Assembly (NCBI RefSeq): GCF_040605455.1
Contig: NZ_JBEXCV010000058.1
Location: 1 to 49,277, forward strand
Direction: 5' to 3'
Length of the DNA: 49,277 nt
DNA from: Embleya sp040605455
GTDB taxonomy: Bacteria > Actinomycetota > Actinomycetes > Streptomycetales > Streptomycetaceae
Under the pieces are notes generated by a model, which was given only the letters and a program-made list of their open reading frames with translations, was not told the origin of the DNA and ran no database searches. Below are positions 24,604-31,981 of this stretch, piece after piece. The stretch's first letter is position 1. Every line of letters starts with the position of its first letter. The translations under genes and the position numbers were made by a program.

Positions 24604-25374
24604 TCATTGCAGCAGTCGTCCCAACCGACCCGGGATGTTCGGCAGCCCGGGAATCCCCGGAACACCCTGCTGCCCACCGGGCGGCTGGTTGGCCGCCGCC
24701 TGGGCCGGGATCAGGTTCGGGTCGATCGAGATCTCCGAGGACTGCATCAGCACCGTGCCGGCCCCGACGAAGTCGTACTGGTGCTCCTCGCCGGACGCAC
24801 CGCCGAGGCCGGTCAGCCGGCGTGCCATGCCCAGTGCGCCGCGCATGTACTTGGTGTCGAAGTGGTGGCACGGCGTCGGACAGTCCGCCCAGCCGAGCAG
24901 CGCCTCGGGGTCCACCCGGATCGGCGGCTCGACGAAGTGCACCGCGCCGTTGGAGGCGGCGACGAACTTGCCGGTGCCGATCAGCGTGACGAACCCGGGC
25001 ACGATCGACTGCTTCAGGTCCAGGCCGGGCTGGAAGGCGAGCAGGTTGGCGGCCCGGATGGTCAGGTTGCCCAGTTCCAGGTCGTACGAGTTGACGTCGA
25101 AGCCGCGGTCGGCGAGCAGCAACTGCCCCTTGCCCTGCGCGACGATCCAGTCCTGGATGTACAGCGGCGAGTTGAAGTTCGCGGTGACCAGCCGGTCGAG
25201 CGCGCCCACACCCAGTGCCTCGAACTTGATCCGCCCGTAGTAGGCGATCATCTTGCCCTTCTGCACGAACCACTCGCCGTCGAGGGCCACACAGAAGGCG
25301 TACGGATTGACGTTGTCGTCCTGCGGCAGCGTTCGCGCGTCGAACACCGCAGGGCCGGAACCGGGGGCGGTCAC
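24604..25374 (-). CDS. AIM24-family protein (third copy)
   Basis: A 256-residue protein of the AIM24/TIGR00266 family, a beta-rich fold of unknown molecular role. It starts VTAPGSGPAVFDARTLPQDDNVNPYAFCVALDGEWFVQKGKMIAYYG, keeps the family's GKMIAYYGRIKFE and GLDLKQSIVPGFV-type strands, and ends in a Pro/Gly-rich tail (PPGGQQGVPGIPGLPNIPG) that the other two copies lack. The GTG start overlaps the preceding AIM24 stop as GTGA, with GGAG 5 nt upstream. It is the last gene of the slipin-AIM24 operon, so a membrane-associated role with the slipin is plausible. Confidence 0.88.
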   Translation of the reverse strand: MTAPGSGPAVFDARTLPQDDNVNPYAFCVALDGEWFVQKGKMIAYYGRIKFEALGVGALDRLVTANFNSPLYIQDWIVAQGKGQLLLADRGFDVNSYDLELGNLTIRAANLLAFQPGLDLKQSIVPGFVTLIGTGKFVAASNGAVHFVEPPIRVDPEALLGWADCPTPCHHFDTKYMRGALGMARRLTGLGGASGEEHQYDFVGAGTVLMQSSEISIDPNLIPAQAAANQPPGGQQGVPGIPGLPNIPGRLGRLLQ

Positions 25375-26018
25375 AGCTTCTCCTCGCTCGCCTGGACGTA
25401 GACCGTGCCGGTGCCGGACAACTCCAGCTGGAACGCCTCGCCGGAACCGCGCCCGATCACGTCGCGCCAACCCACGTTGGCACCGATCCGGTTGTCGATT
25501 TGACCTCGGTGCGCCACATACGCCTGCGGGTCCACGTGGATCGAGCGACCCGGCTGGACCGGCAGCTCGATCACGCCGCCGTGCGCGAGCACCCCGCACC
25601 AGCCGTGGCCGGTGAGCGTCGTGGTGAACAGCCCCTGGCCGGTCACCTGGCCGCGGATCATCCCGCGCACGCCGCCCTGCGAGCCCATGAACATGGTGCC
25701 CTGCTGCAACGAGTCCTCGAACACGAGCAGCCGGTCCGCCTCGACGTGCAGCGTGTCGCCGGTGATCTGGATCAGGTGCACGTGTCGGCCCGCGTGACCG
25801 AACATCACCGTACCGTCGCCCTCGGCCTTCATCAGCGGCACCGACTCGCCCGCGAGCCGCCGCCCGATCATCCCGCCGACGCCCTGCGCCCCGGTGGAGG
25901 TCGGCGTGAAGGACACCTCGCCGCGGTAGGCCAACATCGCACCGCGCAGGCAGTACAGCGTTTGCCCCGGTCGTACGGTGGCCTCGATCATCTTGGAGTT
26001 GACCTGGTCGAACGTCAC
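25371..26018 (-). CDS. AIM24-family protein (second copy)
   Basis: A 215-residue AIM24-family protein. GAMLAYRGEVSF, GQGLFTTTLTGHG and the closing FQLELSGTGTVYVQASE are the conserved strands of the family. It is coupled on both sides by GTGA overlaps: its GTG overlaps the stop of the first copy and its stop overlaps the start of the third. The three neighbours therefore come from one mRNA and are probably made in similar amounts. No signal peptide or membrane helix. Function unknown. Confidence 0.9.
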   Translation of the reverse strand: MTFDQVNSKMIEATVRPGQTLYCLRGAMLAYRGEVSFTPTSTGAQGVGGMIGRRLAGESVPLMKAEGDGTVMFGHAGRHVHLIQITGDTLHVEADRLLVFEDSLQQGTMFMGSQGGVRGMIRGQVTGQGLFTTTLTGHGWCGVLAHGGVIELPVQPGRSIHVDPQAYVAHRGQIDNRIGANVGWRDVIGRGSGEAFQLELSGTGTVYVQASEEKL

Positions 26019-26653
26019 GTCTGCCCCCCGATGGTCTGCCGCTCGGCGGGCTGTACGTAGACCAGCCCGTCGCCTTGGAAGCGCAACTGCACGCTCTCGC
26101 CGGATCCCTCGCCGATGAAGGTGCGCCAGTTGACGTCCTTGACGAACTCCTTGCGCAGTTGCCCGGTGTGCGCGACATACGCCCCCGGGTCCACCGACAG
26201 TGGCTCACCCTGCGACACCCGCAGCACGATGGCCGGCCCGTCGGAGGTGACCGCGACCGTGCCCTGGCCCGAAACGGTCGTGGTGAACAGGCCCTGGCCG
26301 CTGGTCGCGCCGCTCAGACCGGTGAACTCGGTCCCGGTGCGCAGACTCTGGTCGACGGCGAGCAGGTTGCTCGACTCGACGTGCAGCGTCTCGCCGGTCA
26401 GCCGGACGAGATTGATCTCGGTGGCCCGGTCGGCGAACCAGCAGGTGCCCTCACCGCTCACCTCCATGAGGGTCATGCCCTCACCCGTGAGTCGGCGGGT
26501 CACCATTCCGCGCAGCCCCTCACCCCCACCGGACAGTCGTTTGAAGGACATCCGTCCGTCATAGGCGATCATCGTCCCGTTTCGGGCCTTGACCGCCTCT
26601 CCGTTCATGCCCACCGCGAGAACTCGCGTGCCATGCATCACAAAGGTCGCCAC
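26015..26653 (-). CDS. AIM24-family protein (first copy)
   Basis: A 212-residue AIM24-family protein, the closest in sequence to the second copy: GTMIAYDGRMSFKRLSGG, GEGTCWFADRATEINLVRL, SGQGLFTTTVSGQG and VQLRFQGDGLVYVQPAE. GTG 26653 lies 21 nt after the slipin stop, so it belongs to the same operon. Streptomyces genomes often carry AIM24 genes as a run of three; the copies probably assemble together, but I infer this from gene order alone. Confidence 0.9.
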   Translation of the reverse strand: MATFVMHGTRVLAVGMNGEAVKARNGTMIAYDGRMSFKRLSGGGEGLRGMVTRRLTGEGMTLMEVSGEGTCWFADRATEINLVRLTGETLHVESSNLLAVDQSLRTGTEFTGLSGATSGQGLFTTTVSGQGTVAVTSDGPAIVLRVSQGEPLSVDPGAYVAHTGQLRKEFVKDVNWRTFIGEGSGESVQLRFQGDGLVYVQPAERQTIGGQT

Positions 26654-26674
26654 GATCGGGAAGCTAGCAGCGCC

Positions 26675-27646
26675 CTACCGGTCTACGGAGGGTGGAAACC
26701 CCTCATCTTGCCGGGGTTTTACCAGCGGCGGGGCGGTCGGCGCCGGCGGCACCGCCGGCGCGGGAGGAAGCGGCGGCGTGGTCGGGACGACCGGCGGCAG
26801 CGGGAGGGCGTCGGCGCCCGAGCCGACCGGCTCCGCGCCGGCCGGTTCGCGGGGTGTCCGCTCGGCGGGCCCACCCTTGCCGGCGGCGCCGGCCGGGAAA
26901 TTCTCGAAGAAGCGCAACATCTCGACCGGGAACGGCATCACCAGTGTCGAGTTCTTTTCCGCGGCCACCTCGACCACCGTCTGCAGCAGGCGCAGTTGCA
27001 GCGCGGCGGGCGAGCCGGACATCTCGTCGGCCGCCGCGGCCAGCTTCTTGGACGCCTGGAACTCGCCGTCCGCGGTGATGATCCGCGACCGCCGCTCGCG
27101 TTCCGCTTCCGCCTGACGCGACATCGAGCGCTTCATCGACTCGGGAAGTTGCACGTCCTTGAGCTCGACCCGGTCGATCTCGACGCCCCAGCCCACCGCC
27201 GGACTGTCGATCATCAACGCCAGGCCACGGTGCAGTTCCTCGCGGTTGGACAGCAGGTCGTCCAGATCGCTCTTGCCGATGATCGAGCGCAGTGAGGTCT
27301 GCGCGACCTGTTCGATCGCGAACACGTGGTTCTGCACCTCGACGATGGCCCGGGACGGATCGTGCACGCGGAAGTACACCACCGCGTCGACGCGGACCGT
27401 CACGTTGTCCCGGGTGATGCCCTCCTGGGCCGGGATCGGCATGGTGATGATCTGGACGTTGACCTTCCGCATCTTGTCGAAGAACGGGATGATCACGTGG
27501 AATCCGGGCTGCCGCACCCTCGGCTTGACCCGGCCGAGCCGGAACACCACCCCTCGCTCGTACTGCTGCACGACCCGAGCGCCCTTGGCGACGATTATCA
27601 GCGCGGCGACCACGATCCCGATGACCAGACCCATCGCGATATCCAT
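26675..27646 (-). CDS. Slipin/SPFH-domain (stomatin-like) membrane protein
   Basis: A 323-residue stomatin-like protein. A single membrane helix (about 5-21, LVIGIVVAALIIVA) is followed directly by the SPFH/Band 7 domain: YERGVVFRLGRV, GFHVIIPFFDKMRKVNVQ, DNVTVRVDAVVYFRV and a coiled-coil helix rich in Arg/Glu (MSRQAEAERERRSRI). A Pro-rich C-terminal tail follows. It would form membrane microdomain scaffolds and heads an operon with three AIM24 genes. The ATG follows a TAGCAT -10 box by 6 nt and lacks a Shine-Dalgarno, so a leaderless mRNA is likely. Confidence 0.93.
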   Translation of the reverse strand: MDIAMGLVIGIVVAALIIVAKGARVVQQYERGVVFRLGRVKPRVRQPGFHVIIPFFDKMRKVNVQIITMPIPAQEGITRDNVTVRVDAVVYFRVHDPSRAIVEVQNHVFAIEQVAQTSLRSIIGKSDLDDLLSNREELHRGLALMIDSPAVGWGVEIDRVELKDVQLPESMKRSMSRQAEAERERRSRIITADGEFQASKKLAAAADEMSGSPAALQLRLLQTVVEVAAEKNSTLVMPFPVEMLRFFENFPAGAAGKGGPAERTPREPAGAEPVGSGADALPLPPVVPTTPPLPPAPAVPPAPTAPPLVKPRQDEGFPPSVDR

Positions 27647-27652
27647 GTCTCG

Positions 27653-27658
27653 ATGCTA
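27653..27658 (-). promoter_or_regulatory. -10 box (TAGCAT) of the slipin-AIM24 operon
   Basis: On the minus strand TAGCAT fits TANNNT and ends 6 nt before the slipin ATG. There is no ribosome binding site in between, which indicates transcription starting at the start codon. No clear -35 is seen. Confidence 0.5.
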
Positions 27659-27807
27659 GGAACCCGACACCCGACGTGGGGCGGGGATCTCCCTACGTAT
27701 CGGCCGATCCGCGTCAAGAATCGGTCATGTGACGGCCGATCAGGTGCGTGGGGCGGCGGTCCGTTCGGTGCGACCACGCCGTTGCGCCCGCGACCGGGGC
27801 CTCTTGC

Positions 27808-27813
27808 TAGCTT
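27808..27813 (+). promoter_or_regulatory. Possible -10 box (TAGCTT) for the MoxR-vWA operon
   Basis: TAGCTT fits TANNNT and would give a leader of about 60 nt before the MoxR ATG, which has GGAG 9 nt upstream. The -35 is not evident. The rest of the 235-bp divergent gap (27647-27881) shows nothing else clear. Confidence 0.3.
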
Positions 27814-27881
27814 GAGAGGGCAGCCGGCGGGAACCCGGCGCACCGCCCGGCCGCAGATCGCCCCGCGAGGAGTGCACCACC

Positions 27882-28748
27882 ATGACGATGTTCGCCTCGC
27901 CCGAGGACGCCCGGACCCGGCTCGGAGCCGTCGACTACCTGACCGACCCCGGCATCGCCACCGCCGTCTTCCTGGCCGACGCGTTGGGCAAGCCGCTGCT
28001 GATCGAGGGCCCGGCGGGGGTCGGCAAGACCGAGTTGGCCAAGGCGGTCGCGGCGGCCGCCTCCGCCGAGCTGATCCGATTGCAGTGCTACGAGGGTCTG
28101 GACGAGTCCCGCGCGCTGTACGAGTGGGACTACCGCAAGCAACTGCTGCGCATCCAGGCGGGCGTGGACGGGTGGGACGAGGCGCGGGCCGGGATCTTCG
28201 CCGAGGAGTTCCTGCTGGCCCGACCGCTGCTCACCGCGATCCGCCGGGACGAGCCGACCGTGCTGCTGATCGACGAGACGGACAAGGCGGACGTCGAGGT
28301 CGAGGGGCTGCTGCTCGAAGTGCTCTCCGACTTCCAGGTCACCATCCCCGAGCTGGGCACGATCACCGCTTCGCGGCGCCCGTTCGTGGTGCTCACCTCG
28401 AATGCGACGCGCGAGCTGAGCGAGGCCCTGAAGCGGCGGTGCCTGTACCTGTACATCGACTACCCGACGCCGGAGCGCGAGCGCGACATCGTGCTCACCC
28501 GCGTGCCCGGGATCCGCGAGCAACTCGCCGAGCAGGTGGTGCGCACCGTCGCGTCGCTGCGGGCCCTGGAGCTCAAGAAGGCGCCGTCGATCGCCGAGAC
28601 CCTGGACTGGGCCCGGACGTTGATCGCGCTGGCGGCCGACGAGTTGGACGAGGAGACGATCGCGAGCACGCTCGGCGTCGTGCTCAAGCACGCCTCCGAC
28701 CACACGCGGGCCGCGAAGGAACTCGGCCTGCCCGGCATCGGCGGCTGA
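27882..28748 (+). CDS. MoxR-family AAA+ ATPase
   Basis: A 288-residue MoxR-type ATPase of the CoxD/YehL-like group. The Walker A is IEGPAGVGKTELAKA at about 45-55, the Walker B is VLLIDETDKAD, and sensor 1 is VLTSNATREL, with an Arg finger region at KRRCLYLYIDYP. MoxR ATPases remodel or load cofactors into targets together with a vWA partner, which here is the next gene, 6 bp downstream. The client is not in the window: no CO dehydrogenase or other molybdenum enzyme is nearby. Confidence 0.95.
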   Translation: MTMFASPEDARTRLGAVDYLTDPGIATAVFLADALGKPLLIEGPAGVGKTELAKAVAAAASAELIRLQCYEGLDESRALYEWDYRKQLLRIQAGVDGWDEARAGIFAEEFLLARPLLTAIRRDEPTVLLIDETDKADVEVEGLLLEVLSDFQVTIPELGTITASRRPFVVLTSNATRELSEALKRRCLYLYIDYPTPERERDIVLTRVPGIREQLAEQVVRTVASLRALELKKAPSIAETLDWARTLIALAADELDEETIASTLGVVLKHASDHTRAAKELGLPGIGG

Positions 28749-28754
28749 TCGCCG

Positions 28755-30146
28755 ATGTCCCTCCTCGACCGACACACCGGCTTCGTCCGGGCGCTGCGAC
28801 ACGGCGGATTGCCGGTATCGCTCGCCGAAGGACTGGACGCGGTCCGCGCGTTGACCGTGCTCGACCTCGCGGACCGGGAGACGCTGCGGGCCGCCTACGC
28901 GGCGTCGTTGTGCAAGCGGCACACCCACCGGGCGGTCTTCGACACACTGTTCGAGCTGTGGTTTCCGGTGGGCGCGGCGGCGCGGGCCGACGCCGGTCCG
29001 GTCGATGCGACCGACGAGGAGCCGGACGGCGCGACCGAGGGCGGGGCAGCCGCGGACGCCGAGGCCTTCCGCGACCGGTTGCGCGAACTTCTGCTCGGCG
29101 AGGACGACATCGCCCTGCGCCGACTGGCGCGCGAGGCGGTCGGTCGGTTCGGCGCCTTCGACGGGCCCTCGGGGGCCTCGTGGTCCGCGCACATGGTCGG
29201 TCGGGCGCTCGACCCGCGGACGCTGATGGCGGGTCTGCTGCGCGCGGTTCTCGGCGGGCAACTCCCGGGCGGGGTGGCCGAACGCAACGCACGGCGGATG
29301 ATCCAGACCCGGGTGGACCGGCTGAACGAGCACATCCTTTCCGACGTGCGCCGCCGGCTCGCCGAGGAACGCGGCATCGAGCGGGTCGCCGAGACCGCGG
29401 TCAAGCCGGCCGTGGAGAACCTCGACATCCTGCGCGCGAGCCGGACCGACCTGATCGCGCTGCGCCGGGAGATCCAACCGCTCGCGCAGCGCCTGGCCAC
29501 CCGGCTGACGATCCGGCAACGGGCGGGCCGGCACGGCCGCCTGGACTTTCGCCGCACGGTTCGCGCGTCGTTGTCCACGGGCGGCGTGCCGTTGACCACC
29601 CATCACCGCCCGCGCCGGCCGCACAAGCCCGAGCTGGTGGTGTTGTGCGACGCGAGCGAGTCGGTCTCCTCGTTCGCCCACTTCACCCTGATGCTCGCCT
29701 ACGCACTGCGCGAACAGTTCGCCCGGGTGCGGGCGTTCGCGTTCATCGACACGGTGGACGAGGTGACCCGGTTCTTCGAGCAGCCGGGCGGCGACGTCAC
29801 CGAGGCGATGCGCCGGCTGACCGCGGAGGCGAATCTGGTGCGGCTGAGCGGACACAGCGACTACGGACACGCGTTCAACGTCTTCGCGATGCGCTACGCC
29901 GACGTGATCGGCCCGAAGTCCTCGCTGCTGATCCTGGGCGACGCGCGGAACAACTACCAGGACCCGGCCCTGGCGGCCCTCGCGGCGATGGTGACGCCGG
30001 CCCGGCACGCGTGGTGGCTCAATCCCGAGCCGGAGCGGGACTGGGACACGGGGGATTCGATCGCCGGCGTGTACGGCCGGCGGATTTCCATGATCGAGTG
30101 CCGCAACCTGACTCAACTGGGGCAGTTCATCGGCGAGTTGGCCTGA
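28755..30146 (+). CDS. CoxE-like vWA protein, MoxR partner
   Basis: A 463-residue CoxE-type protein. The N-terminal region (1-about 270) is helical with an acidic insert (about 78-98, DATDEEPDGATEGG). The C-terminal vWA domain carries an intact MIDAS: ELVVLCDASESVSSFAHF (D-x-S-x-S), then the SGHSDYGHA loop and LLILGDARNNY. It starts 6 bp after the MoxR stop and is surely co-expressed. MoxR-CoxE pairs act as metal- or cofactor-insertion chaperones in known cases; the substrate here is unknown. Confidence 0.93.
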   Translation: MSLLDRHTGFVRALRHGGLPVSLAEGLDAVRALTVLDLADRETLRAAYAASLCKRHTHRAVFDTLFELWFPVGAAARADAGPVDATDEEPDGATEGGAAADAEAFRDRLRELLLGEDDIALRRLAREAVGRFGAFDGPSGASWSAHMVGRALDPRTLMAGLLRAVLGGQLPGGVAERNARRMIQTRVDRLNEHILSDVRRRLAEERGIERVAETAVKPAVENLDILRASRTDLIALRREIQPLAQRLATRLTIRQRAGRHGRLDFRRTVRASLSTGGVPLTTHHRPRRPHKPELVVLCDASESVSSFAHFTLMLAYALREQFARVRAFAFIDTVDEVTRFFEQPGGDVTEAMRRLTAEANLVRLSGHSDYGHAFNVFAMRYADVIGPKSSLLILGDARNNYQDPALAALAAMVTPARHAWWLNPEPERDWDTGDSIAGVYGRRISMIECRNLTQLGQFIGELA

Positions 30147-30298
30147 TCGCAAGCGGCTCACCGCGGACTCGACGGCGGCCGGAGTGGTTGGCGGAGGCGG
30201 TCGACCGAAACGGTCCGTACATTCGGGGGAGGACATGAAGGAGGGCGTCGCCGCGTTCCTGGCCAAGCGGGCACCGGAGTGGACCGGCCGCTGACCCG

Positions 30299-30766
30299 CT
30301 ACACCTCCACGTCGGCGGCTCGACCACCGGTCATCCGCAGCAATTCCGCGTACGTGGTCGGGTACATGTGGTTGTGGTCGCCGGCGCCGGCCCAGACCAC
30401 GTCGTGTCTGGCCAGCCAGGTGTCGACCAGGGTGCGGATCCGGTGCGGGTGGCCGACCGGGGCCACCCCGCCCACCTCCTGGCCGGTCGCGGAAAGCACG
30501 AAGGCCGGGTCGGCGCGGCGCATCTTGCGGATGCCGAGGAGGCGGGAGACCACCCGGGTGTCGACCCGATGCGCCCCACTGGTGATCACCAGCAGCGGTT
30601 GGCCGTCGGCGGAGAACACCAGGCTGTTGGCGATCGCGCCGACGTCGCAGCCCAATACCTCGGCGGCGGCTGCCGCGGTCGGCACCGTCTCGGTGAATTC
30701 CCGGATCTCTCCCGTGGCATCGAGTGCGCGCAGCGCCTCGGCGACCTTGTCGACCGGCGTGTTCAT
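30299..30766 (-). CDS. YbaK/EbsC-family aminoacyl-tRNA deacylase
   Basis: A 155-residue YbaK/ProX-type editing domain that would hydrolyse mischarged tRNA such as Cys-tRNA(Pro). Features: VPTAAAAAEVLGCDVGAIANSLVF near the N-terminus and LGIRKMRRADPAFVL with the family lysine, then GQEVGGVAPVGHP, the conserved G-x-V-G-G-V-x-P signature. The frame is open to 30817 but this would overlap the divergent gene; ATG 30766 is chosen because TACGCT (TANNNT) lies 6 nt upstream, indicating a leaderless mRNA. Confidence 0.92.
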   Translation of the reverse strand: MNTPVDKVAEALRALDATGEIREFTETVPTAAAAAEVLGCDVGAIANSLVFSADGQPLLVITSGAHRVDTRVVSRLLGIRKMRRADPAFVLSATGQEVGGVAPVGHPHRIRTLVDTWLARHDVVWAGAGDHNHMYPTTYAELLRMTGGRAADVEV

Positions 30767-30807
30767 GGGGTGAGCGTAATACTCCCGCGGTGCTACCTTG
30801 ACCGGCC
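30767..30807. promoter_or_regulatory. 41-bp back-to-back leaderless promoter pair
   Basis: On the minus strand TACGCT (30773-30778) sits 6 nt before the YbaK ATG; on the plus strand TACCTT (30794-30799) sits 8 nt before the FMN-reductase ATG. Both fit TANNNT and neither start has a Shine-Dalgarno. The two -35 regions must overlap, so the two genes likely compete for polymerase. Confidence 0.5.
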
Positions 30808-31362
30808 ATGACAGCAAATCGTCGGGTGCTCTTGATCAGTGGATCGCTTCGGGCGGAGTCCACCAACTCCGCGCTGGTCCGGACCGCACGCGAGGTCGCA
30901 CCCTCCGGCGTGGACGCGGTCGTGTTCGACGGGCTCGGTCGGCTGCCGCATTTCAACCCGGACGAGGACCACGAGCCGCTGCCCCCGGCCGTCGTGGAAC
31001 TGCGGGCCGCGATCGACGCCGCCGACGCGGTGCTGTTCTCCACCCCCGAATACGCCGGCGCGCTGCCCGGGTCGCTCAAGAACCTGCTCGACTGGACCGT
31101 CGGCGGCGTGGAGACCAGCGAGAAGCCGGTGGCCTGGATCAACGCCTCCGCCAACCCGGGCGGCGCGGCCAGGGCACACGAGTCGTTGCGTGTCGTGCTC
31201 GGCTACACCGGAGCCGACGTCGTCGAATCGGCCTGTGTACGCGTGGGTGTGGCCCGCGACGCGGTGGGCCCGGACGGCCTGATCGCCGACCCCGAGGTGC
31301 GCGAGGGCATCACCGCCGTCCTGACCGCGCTCACCGAAGCGACCCGCGTCACCCACCCCTGA
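30808..31362 (+). CDS. NADPH-dependent FMN reductase
   Basis: A 184-residue flavodoxin-fold reductase. GSLRAESTNSALV near the N-terminus is the phosphate-binding loop for FMN, and STPEYAGALPGSLKNLLDW is the family's signature around the second flavin loop. It would reduce FMN, quinones or azo compounds with NADPH and is soluble. ATG 30808 has no ribosome binding site and follows a TANNNT box, so a leaderless mRNA is probable. It shares a 41-bp promoter region with the divergent YbaK gene. Confidence 0.92.
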   Translation: MTANRRVLLISGSLRAESTNSALVRTAREVAPSGVDAVVFDGLGRLPHFNPDEDHEPLPPAVVELRAAIDAADAVLFSTPEYAGALPGSLKNLLDWTVGGVETSEKPVAWINASANPGGAARAHESLRVVLGYTGADVVESACVRVGVARDAVGPDGLIADPEVREGITAVLTALTEATRVTHP

Positions 31363-31401
31363 CCACGGCCGTCCCACCCGGCCGGAGCCGGCCGCCCGGG
31401 T

Positions 31402-31770
31402 GTGGTCCGTCGGTGTACGGCGTGCCGTCGAGGCTCGCCGGTCCTGGCGACCGTGTTTCCCGTACTGATCGCGCTCGCCGCCTTCGGGCTGCGGCCGGCC
31501 GCCGGGTCGGCACCGGTACCGGACCCGGCGGCCGGCGCGTTGCGGGTGGTCACGTACAACATCCGGATGGGCTTCGGCGTGGACGGTCGCTTCGATCCGG
31601 ACCGTACGGCGAACACGATCCGGGCCCTGAAGCCGGACTACCCCGCGGACAACCCGAAGAAGGAGATCGACCAGATCCTGGTCGACCCCCGATTGCGGGT
31701 CGCAGCCGTCGACTCCCCACCGTCGCAGGCATCCGACCACCTCCCGATCGCGGTGACCCTCGTCTACTGA
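31402..31770 (+). pseudogene. Endonuclease/exonuclease/phosphatase gene with internal deletion
   Basis: The 122-codon frame has both ends of an endonuclease/exonuclease/phosphatase-family protein and no middle. The N-terminal end shows a hydrophobic helix (VLATVFPVLIALAAFGL) then ALRVVTYNIRMGFGVDGRFDPDRT, the first catalytic strand with metal-binding Asn. After IRALKPD it jumps to YPADNPKKEIDQIL and ends SQASDHLPIAVTLVY, which is the last catalytic D-H motif. Family members have roughly 150 more residues between these points, including the catalytic Glu and His strands, so the product should be inactive. The deletion kept the frame. A ribosome binding site is not clear. Confidence 0.75.
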
Positions 31771-31981
31771 CGTGCCTCCGGCCGACTCGACGCCCTGAAG
31801 CGCCAAGCGCCCGGCGAGCCGCATCATTCGGCCCGCCCGGCGTTCGAGGACACCGGCCGGAGGCCGGCCCGGGCCGCGAGGCCCGGGGTCACCCGCGCGG
31901 CGGCCTTGCTGTTGCCGAATGTGGGCACCGTCCTTCGGATGGCCACCGTCACGCGTGGCTCCGGAGGAGGGGTGTGCGACG

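Noticed and set aside
30235..30294. 19-codon frame MKEGVAAFLAKRAPEWTGR between vWA and YbaK genes
   Set aside because: GGGGGAGG is only 2 nt from the ATG and the peptide is too short to evaluate; kept as a note only.
27807..31154. Very long minus-strand open frame (about 1,100 codons) opposite the MoxR-vWA genes
   Set aside because: It is a GC-rich antisense shadow: it covers well-supported genes on the other strand, has Arg/Pro/Gly-rich low-complexity translation and no ribosome binding site.
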